NCBI GenBank assembly: GCA_007258455.2
Contig: VDFB02262615.1
Coordinates: 1 to 64,000, forward strand
Source: Sequoia sempervirens
Lineage: Eukaryota; Streptophyta; Pinopsida; Cupressales; Cupressaceae
Length of the DNA stretch: 64,000 nucleotides
Direction: 5' to 3'
The notes beneath the pieces are model-generated. The model did not search any database. It was not told the DNA's origin and saw only the letters and a list, made by a program, of their open reading frames with translations. Below are positions 58,160 through 64,000 of this stretch, piece by piece. The position numbers and the translations under genes are program-made. The number at the start of each line of letters is the position of its first letter. Positions within the stretch are counted from its first letter, which is position 1.

Positions 58160-58338
58160 TCTTTGGAAATATTGTACATTTCATTGAATGAAATGAGAAG
58201 ATTAATTTATTGCTATCTTATGTGCATTTTATCTTGTTTGAAAAGAAAAAAATTATCGCTGTGTTTAGCCATTAGATTAAATTCGCTTGTGGTAAGACAT
58301 AGGAAAATTACTGGGTTGAGAAAGGGGCATGTTACACA

Positions 58339-58352
58339 TGGTATCAAAAGTA
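58339..58352 (+). other. E5 primer binding site
   Basis: TGGTATCAAAAGTA, with the first eight bases identical to the initiator-tRNA-Met site, lies 2 nt after TGTTACA. Confidence 0.7.
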
Positions 58353-58419
58353 CTAGGTTTAGCTCTAGAACCTATGTGCTCGCTATGTTTTCCCTTCCAA
58401 CATTATGTGAATCTAATGT

Positions 58420-58854
58420 TTGGTAAATTCTTGTGCCAAAATAGTGCATTTATGTTTAATTGAAAGAAAGCCAGTAATCGAGAATGACCATCACCTGAGG
58501 GCCAAGAAGGAAAAGGAAGCCCTTTTGTACCATAGAGAGAACTATGACAATGCCATCTGGCTAAGTGATACCGAGACAATCAGTCATGCTCTATCACGAA
58601 TTAGTCAAGAGAAGAGAAGGATGAGAAATGAAGCCAACTTCATCTATCTATTTCTTGTCTCTTTGGAAAAATTGGACTCACTATCACTTTCTAGGGATAT
58701 GCCCTCAGAATATAGCATCAGTCCAGCTATGTTGTTTAGAGATCCTCATGTTTTTCCCATGGTTGAATTAACTGTTATAGCCTCAAGTGGTGAGTTAGAA
58801 GGTTATGTATCTCACAATTATGTATCAGAAGAGATACTATCCTTTCTGGGATAG
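58420..58854 (+). CDS. Unknown 144-residue leader ORF of E5
   Basis: An open frame between primer site and gag. The ATG at 58420 is the first in frame, but the convincing part begins near residue 14 (ERKPVIENDHHLRAKKEKEA). It is charged, with Arg/Lys/Glu-rich helical segments and no zinc knuckle. After the TAG at 58852 the same frame continues with SKGYTSLSYVSESESDGYSP to about 58970, which suggests one longer original ORF of about 180 residues. The repeated phrase GYVSHNYVSEE / GYTSLSYVSESES suggests an internal duplication. I recognise no family. It may be an extra element-encoded protein or the N-terminus of gag. Confidence 0.4.
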   Translation: MVNSCAKIVHLCLIERKPVIENDHHLRAKKEKEALLYHRENYDNAIWLSDTETISHALSRISQEKRRMRNEANFIYLFLVSLEKLDSLSLSRDMPSEYSISPAMLFRDPHVFPMVELTVIASSGELEGYVSHNYVSEEILSFLG

Positions 58855-59156
58855 AGAAGAGAAGATTAGAGATGAACAAAAATCTAAGGGGTATACCTCA
58901 TTAAGCTATGTATCTGAGAGTGAATCCGATGGATACTCCCCTATTGACTACTTGAAAAATCATTCAATGTAAATGAAAGGAAATTGAAATCCTTATGAAT
59001 AAATGAAAAGTTATTTTCTATATCAAAACTTGTGAGCAAAATAGAATTTCTTGTGTGTGAATGTTTGCTCTTTTGAAAAGTTTTCAATATATATTAAGTG
59101 AACCATGATAGGATCTAATATAGATGAACCTTTAGATATAACTTTTTCTTGAAAGG

Positions 59157-60350
59157 ATGGTGAGAACAAGGACTAATCCTGGAGAAATTCAGGAAGTTGG
59201 ACAAGGTCTAGATAATACTGAAACCAAGTTGGACGACATCTTGGCCATCATGGATGAAATTAGGGCAAGGATATAAAATCTTGAACAAGAAGTGAAAAGG
59301 AAAGAAAAAGAACATGAAGTTCCATTAGGTGAAGAGGAAGAAATACCTAATGAAAATGAAGGAGAGAATTCTCATGACCTTAATCAATCAATTCAACATA
59401 AGGAAGAAGAATCTTTGTCCAAATCTGAAAGTAGCAAATGAAAACGTGTGGCAACTAAGTTGTCTAGGGATATGAGAAAATTTATCCTGCCAAAATTTGA
59501 GGGAAGCACCAACGAAGATGAGGTCGAGGCTTGGTTAATTCAAATGGAAAAATATTTTGAGATAAAAAACTATTCTAAGGTCACCAAAACTGTATGGGGT
59601 GCATTCCAGTTAGCGAGAAGCTTCTAATTGGTGGATGAACAAAAAGATGGAACTTGGTCTTAGTTCTTTAAATTTAACTTGGAATGAGTTTGCTGAAATA
59701 TTTTAGAAAAGATGGCTACCCAACTCTTTTATGACCATAAATTGAATGATTTCCAAAATTGGAAGCAAGGTGATATGTGGGTGAACGAATATTGGGAAAA
59801 GTTCACTCATCTTTTGAAGTATGTACCAATGTACCAGAAGGATGAATGTTTTTGAATTAGAAAGTTCATAATGTGGCTGGATAGCTCAATTGGTGGTGAA
59901 GTGGATGTACATGGTCCAACTACTATGGATATGGTATATGAAAAGGCAGTCAAGCAAGAGTAGAAGCTCAAAGCCATTTCAATCCACTGGGAGAATAGAA
60001 ACCGAAAGAAGTTCGGTGGGTCTCAAGTAAATTAGGTTCCAAGGAAATCTGTTGGAGCACAAGAATCTCAAAGGCAAGGAAATAAGGGATCTTGTAACAA
60101 TTGGAATGAACCAAGAAGAGATTGTCGAGGAAACAACAACAATAATTTCAACAATACTGGAGGGAATGTTAGTAAATTTGACAAGTCTGTAAGAAGGAAG
60201 GACCCGTAGAAGGATACTTTACTTATGGAGGGGATCATTATACCACTCAATGTCCCAACAAGCCTTCAGGATCTCAAGCAAATAGAAATTCTCTTCCTTC
60301 ACAACGAACTACATTCCAACAGAAAATCCATGCAACCTTGGACAATTGAC
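59157..60350 (+). pseudogene. E5 gag pseudogene
   Basis: Start at ATG 59157 (MVRTRTNPGEIQEVGQGLD). Coiled-coil-like, acidic N-terminal region, then MRKFILPKFEGSTNEDEVEA followed by WLIQMEKYFEIKNYSK, the capsid start of chromovirus gags (P.F.G...VE.WL..ME.YF). Further pieces occur in other frames (near 59640-59950, including YWEKFTHLLKYVP). The zinc knuckle near 60215-60260 reads YFTYGGDHYTTQCPNK, so the first two Cys of C-x2-C-x4-H-x4-C have been lost. Many stops are visible. Confidence 0.75.
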
Positions 60351-60373
60351 AAGCTGAATATCAGGTCACGCCA

Positions 60374-60655
60374 GTGGAAACTCTAGGTATTTTGTTTGGT
60401 ATACCCATATTTGTACTTATTGATACTGGAGCAATAAAAAAAATTGTTTCACCTAGAGTAGCTAATCAAATAACTAGAAAAGCTGGAGTTATGAAAAAGT
60501 CTTGGGTTGTTGAGTATGCAAAACATACAAGAACAACAGTGAAGCAATGCTTGTTCGAAGCAAGGGTAGAACTTCCTAGTTTCTCAACTGAAGTAAGCTT
60601 GTACGTAGCACTCCTAGGATCTTATGATGTCATTCTAGGAATGAATTGGATATAG
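60374..60655 (+). pseudogene. E5 aspartic protease
   Basis: A 93-residue open frame. VLIDTGAIKKIVSPRVANQI contains the DTG active site of a retropepsin, and LLGSYDVILGMNWI is the conserved second half (Y-D-V-I-L-G-M-x-W). A stop follows directly in place of the Leu/Glu of DWL. The domain itself looks well preserved within a dead polyprotein. Confidence 0.8.
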
Positions 60656-60939
60656 AAACATAGAGCCAAAGTGGGTTGTCATTCCAAGGTAGTAGAGTGT
60701 CTTGATGATCTAAGAAATTGGGTGACATTGCAAGGAACACCAAGAGAGATTAAGTTGAGACAAATTTTTGCCATGCAAATGCTTAGAGAAAAAAGAAAGG
60801 ATGTCAACTATTTGTTGTCAAAATAGAATAACTCAAGGAAGTCACTCCTTAAGATAATGTCATGGACTGTGAACCACAAGATTCTCTAGAGATTGAAGGA
60901 GAAATGGTGAAATCTAGAGAAATGGATATGGAGAAATAT

Positions 60940-61735
60940 CCCATTTTATAGAAATTTGTGGACGTATTTCTAGATGAGTTACCTGGATTACCTCCCAAGA
61001 GGGTATTTGATTTCTCTATTGAAATTGTACTAGGATATGAACCTATATCCAAGGTGTCCTATAGAATGAATACTACGGAATTAATGGAACTAGGCACAGT
61101 TGGAAGAGTTGTTATCTAAGGGATTGATAAGACCCAGTGTTTCACCCTAGGGAGTGCTAGTGATCTTTGCAAAGAAGGATGAGACATTGCGCTTATGTAT
61201 TGATTATCATATGCTTAATAAATCCATGATAAAGAATAAATATCTGTTGCCACGTATCGACGATCTATTTGATTAGATGCGAGGAGCGGTTGTGTTTTCA
61301 AAGATTGATTTGCGATCATGTTACCATCAACTGAGAATTAAAAATGAAGACATATTCAAGACTACCTTTAGAACTAGATATAGGCATTATGAGTTTACAG
61401 TCTTACCTTTTAGACTTACTAATGCACCTGCAACATTTATGAACCTAATGAATAATACTTTTAGGGGTTGTTTGGATAGGTTTGCTTTAGTATTCTTGGA
61501 TGATATCTTAATTTATTTCAAGGATGAAGAGGACCATTGCAAACATTTAGAGATAGTTCTCAAATGGTTAAGAAAACATAAATTGTATGGAAAAATATCT
61601 AAGTGTACTTTCTTTCAAAAGGTGTAAAATCTAGGTTACATAATTTCGGCTAAGGGAATTTCAGTGGATCCAACTAAAACAAAGGTGGTGTTAGAATGGT
61701 TAGTACCTAAAAATGTACTATAGGTTAGAAGTTTC
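60940..61735 (+). pseudogene. E5 reverse transcriptase pseudogene
   Basis: The N-terminal part is scattered over frames (DELPGLPPKR near 60975, then IDYHMLNKS near 61200). The palm is a continuous frame at 61277-61627: [50 protein letters not shown] and the catalytic [16 protein letters not shown] retains both Asp. A TAG at 61274-61276 replaces the Gln of DQMRGA. After 61627 the thumb continues in another frame (LGYIISAKGISVDPTK). Confidence 0.85.
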
Positions 61736-62280
61736 ATGGGTTTGGCTAGCTACTATCAGAAGTTTGTTGTAAAATTTTCCAAGATAGCTTTTCCTATTAC
61801 TTCATTGCGAAGGAAACGAAATAAATTTGAGTGGATAGAAAAATGTCAAACAACATTTGATCTACTCGAGGAGAAGTTGACTACAACTCTGATATTAAAG
61901 GTACCGGATCTAGAGGGTGACTTCACTGTCATCACAGAGGTGTTAAGAGAAGGAATAGGTGGAGTGTTGATGCAAGAAGGGCAGGTCATAGATTATGAAT
62001 CAAGAAAGTTGAAGCCTTATGAGCAAAATTATGCATCACATTATTTAGAGTTAGCAACAATTGTTTATACATTGCAGATGTGGAGACATTATTTGCTTGG
62101 GAAGCCATTTGACCTAAAGAATGATCATCATGGTCTTAAGTATTTGCTTACTCGACCCAATTTGAATGCACGACAATGTAGATGATTAGAGTTGATATAT
62201 GATTATGACTTCAATATCAATTACATCAAGGGAAAAGAGAATCGGGTTGCCGATGCCCTAAGTTGTAGAAGGCATATCGC
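61736..62280 (+). pseudogene. E5 RNase H pseudogene
   Basis: The frame 61736-62185 starts in the RT connection (GLASYYQKFVVKFSKIAFPI) and enters RNase H at about 61920. The first catalytic motif reads VITEVLREGIGGVLMQEG where the family has V-x-T-D-A-S-x-x-G-x-G-G-V-L, so the catalytic Asp has become Glu and the following residues are changed. Later motifs: YASHYLELATIVYTLQMWRH, and after a stop YIKGKENRVADALSCRRH. Likely inactive even without the stops. Confidence 0.82.
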
Positions 62281-62425
62281 CTCAATGGTATCCATTCAAA
62301 TCGACTTTAAGGGTCAAGTATTGTAGAAATCCAAGGGTGACGAGTACTATGAGAAAGTTAAGCAAGCACTCATGGATAATCTGTAAGATGCAAGGTACGA
62401 AGGATTTCATTTTGAACCTAGTGGA

Positions 62426-63163
62426 TTGTTAAGGTTTAAAGGAAGAATTTATGTGCCTAATTCTGAAAAGTTGAAAAATCTAGTGTGGAAAGAAGTGCAT
62501 GAAGCACCATATTCCAGACATCCGGGTGTGACTAAGATGTTGGCTGTTGTGAAGTCATTATATTTTTGGAAAGAGATGAAAGGAGAGGCTACTAGATTTG
62601 TAGCAAGATGCTTAGAGTGTCAAAGGGTGAAAGTTGAACATCATCACCCAATAGGTCTTTCATATCCTCATGATATTCATGAGAGGAAGTGGCAAGTCAT
62701 TAGTATGGACTTTGTGCAGGGTCTTCCTATGTCGAGGAATAAGCACAACACCATTATGGTGGTAGTGGACAAACTTACCAAAGTAGCACATTTTATTCCT
62801 GAAAATTTAATGGATGGAGCTTCTGTCATAGCTTGAAAATTCATTTAAGAGGTGTTTAGATTACATGGGATTCTTGAAAAGATTATTTCAGATAGGGATG
62901 TTCATGTGACATCTAGGTTTTGGAAAACCTTGTTTTCCTCATTTGGAACTCAATTGAATATAAGTTCTACATATCATCCAGAGATGGATGGGAAAATTCA
63001 AAGGGTGAATCAAGTATTAGAAGACCTACTGAGAATGTATTGCATGGATCAACAATACAAGTGGGAAGATTACTTGCCTTTAGTGGAGTTTGTGTATAAC
63101 AATTCCTATCATTCTGCAATTAAGATGACTCCTTTTGAAGCATTGTATGGTAAAAAATTTTGA
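62426..63163 (+). pseudogene. E5 integrase pseudogene
   Basis: The frame 62426-62836 has the HHCC zinc finger (EVHEAPYSRHPGVTKM then VARCLECQRVKVEH) and the first catalytic region VISMDFVQGLPMSRNKHNTI. After a stop at 62834 the frame 62852-63163 has the second Asp in KIISDRDVHVTSRFWKT, then STYHPEMDGKIQRVNQVLED. In the third position the family has Q-T-E-R-V-N, and here it reads K-I-Q-R-V-N, so the catalytic Glu is lost. ALYGKKF ends the core. Confidence 0.85.
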
Positions 63164-63308
63164 GATCTTATAAGCTAGGACAAGCTAGAGGATAGGATAA
63201 GTCTTGGACCAAAGATGTTATAAATGGAAGAGCAAGTTGGAATTATTAAGCAAAGGCTACCTGAAGCCAATGACAAGCAAAAAAACTATGTAGATTCTAA
63301 AAGAGTTA

Positions 63309-63758
63309 CTAGAAAAATTGAAGTAGGGGAAAAGGTGTTGTTGAGAGTAGAACCTCAAAAGAGTTCCATAAAGTTTGGGAAGTTATCCAAACTACCTCCG
63401 TGATATGTAGGTCCATTTGAGGTTCTAGAGGAAGTAAACCCTGTTGCTTACCGAATTGCATTGCCACCAACTCTTGCTTGGATGCATAATGTCTTTCATG
63501 TTTCATACATAAAGAAGTATATACCAGGTGATAATCATGTCATTGATTGGAATATTTTACAAGTACAAGACCCAGGAGTAGTAACAATCGAACTTGTTAA
63601 GGTGCTCAAAATGCATAAGCTTCGCTTATGTAACAGAGAGGTTTTGCAGTGCAAAGTCTAGTGGGACCAGTACTCAAAAGGTTTTGCTACTTGGGAAGAC
63701 TATGTTGAAATAGAGAAAAAGTTTCCACATGCTTTACATGCTTTTGAGAGTTGTTGAA
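63309..63758 (+). pseudogene. E5 integrase tail and chromodomain-like end
   Basis: VLLRVEPQKSSIKFGKLSKL leads to the GPFEVLEEVNPVAYRIALPP motif, then MHNVFHVSYIKKYIPGDNHV, the conserved C-terminal integrase stretch. The last part, LRLCNREVLQCKV, a TAG, then WDQYSKGFATWEDYVEIEKK and FPHAL, matches the Tekay-type chromodomain (LRNR.V..VKV.W......ATWE.E..M...YP.LF). The TAG stands for Gln. Confidence 0.8.
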
Positions 63759-63821
63759 AATAATATTACGTGTTGTGTTTTATCTATGTTTGCTACATAA
63801 GATCATCAAAGACGATGATTC

Positions 63822-63833
63822 ACAAGGGGGGGA
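63822..63833 (+). other. E5 polypurine tract
   Basis: The purine run ACAAGGGGGGGA (one C) ends two bases before the LTR start at 63836. Confidence 0.75.
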
Positions 63834-63835
63834 TA

Positions 63836-64000
63836 TGTTACACCCCGTTGTGTATTTACCTAGTTACTTTTACCTAGCTAGATGAAATATTTGCATATGT
63901 GTGTGTGTGTTTGTAACTTTGATGGAAATAAATGTGAATGTACTTTATTTGTATGACTCATTAGAAATATAATGAATAAATGGTTGATTCAATTGGATGA
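63836..64000 (+). repeat. E5 3' LTR, first 165 bp
   Basis: Starts TGTTACACCCCGTTGTG after the polypurine tract and is cut by the window edge. Contains a short GT microsatellite (63898-63912). Confidence 0.7.

Larger units (their letters stand above)
58160..64000 (+). mobile_element. E5: degenerate Gypsy chromovirus, truncated by the window edge
   Basis: Order on the plus strand: 5' LTR end (TGTTACA at 58330-58336), primer site, a leader ORF, gag, protease, RT, RNase H, integrase, chromodomain-like end, polypurine tract, then the first 165 bp of the 3' LTR. The domain wording is that of Del/Tekay-type chromoviruses. The 5' LTR start (expected TGTTACACCCCGTTG) is not visible upstream, so the left end is either truncated or too diverged; 58160 is only an approximate limit. 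Several catalytic residues are replaced, and stops are frequent. Confidence 0.88.

Noticed and set aside
1..64000. CRISPR arrays, bacterial operons, ribosome binding sites or riboswitches
   Set aside because: The window is eukaryotic plant DNA; the repeats are diverged and variable in spacing, and no such structure was seen.

Overview
This is a plant nuclear genomic window, AT-rich and made almost entirely of decayed transposable elements. The only intact host gene I can support is a plant-type histone H2B at 51637-52092 (+). Large LTR elements, many in-frame stops and long intergenic distances fit a large, repeat-rich genome. A gymnosperm or conifer is my inference; the sequence does not prove it.

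Layout. 1-1961: unresolved old repeat. 1967-18446: element E1 (+), a gag-pro element with no RT, RNase H or integrase core, long LTRs and a 5-bp target-site duplication (TSD) CCAAG. It carries a 330-bp TRIM at 13618-13947 and probably an old Copia remnant in its 7-kb leader. 18452-22974: unresolved sequence with a purine-rich tandem region. 22980-39354: element E2 (+), a second gag-pro element without pol, TSD ATCTA. Inside E2 lies E3 (-, 27846-35387, tRNA-Asp-type primer site, TSD CTTGT), and inside the right LTR of E3 lies a solo LTR (34064-35284, TSD ACAAG). 39358-47165: E4 (-), a complete but dead Gypsy chromovirus (TSD CAATC), inserted exactly across the 3' end of E2. 47171-51480: degenerate repeats and a Copia-type LTR fragment. 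51481-52092: H2B promoter and gene. 52093-58300: non-coding sequence with a 5S-rRNA-like insertion, rearranged tandem and inverted repeats, a foldback hairpin and a ~177-bp tandem repeat. 58339-64000: E5 (+), a dead chromovirus running off the right edge into its 3' LTR.

How the parts relate. E1 and E2 share the same unusual primer site (TGGTGAACYCGA), the same gag-pro-only architecture and long non-coding leaders, so they look like related non-autonomous families that would need pol proteins from another element. E4 and E5 are related autonomous-type chromoviruses, both broken. The insertion order around 23-47 kb can be read from the TSDs: E2 first; then E3 into E2 followed by the solo-LTR element into E3, and separately E4 at the edge of E2.

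Most worth a second look: two tRNA-like modules in each LTR of E4; the TRIM; five palindromes spaced ~195 bp apart inside E3; a row of perfect AT hairpins in the E1 LTR; a 5S-rRNA-like segment flanked by 10-bp direct repeats; and a foldback whose left arm matches the E2 leader. No tools were run. All alignments are by eye, and comparisons to 5S rRNA, tRNA primer sites and protein families are from memory.
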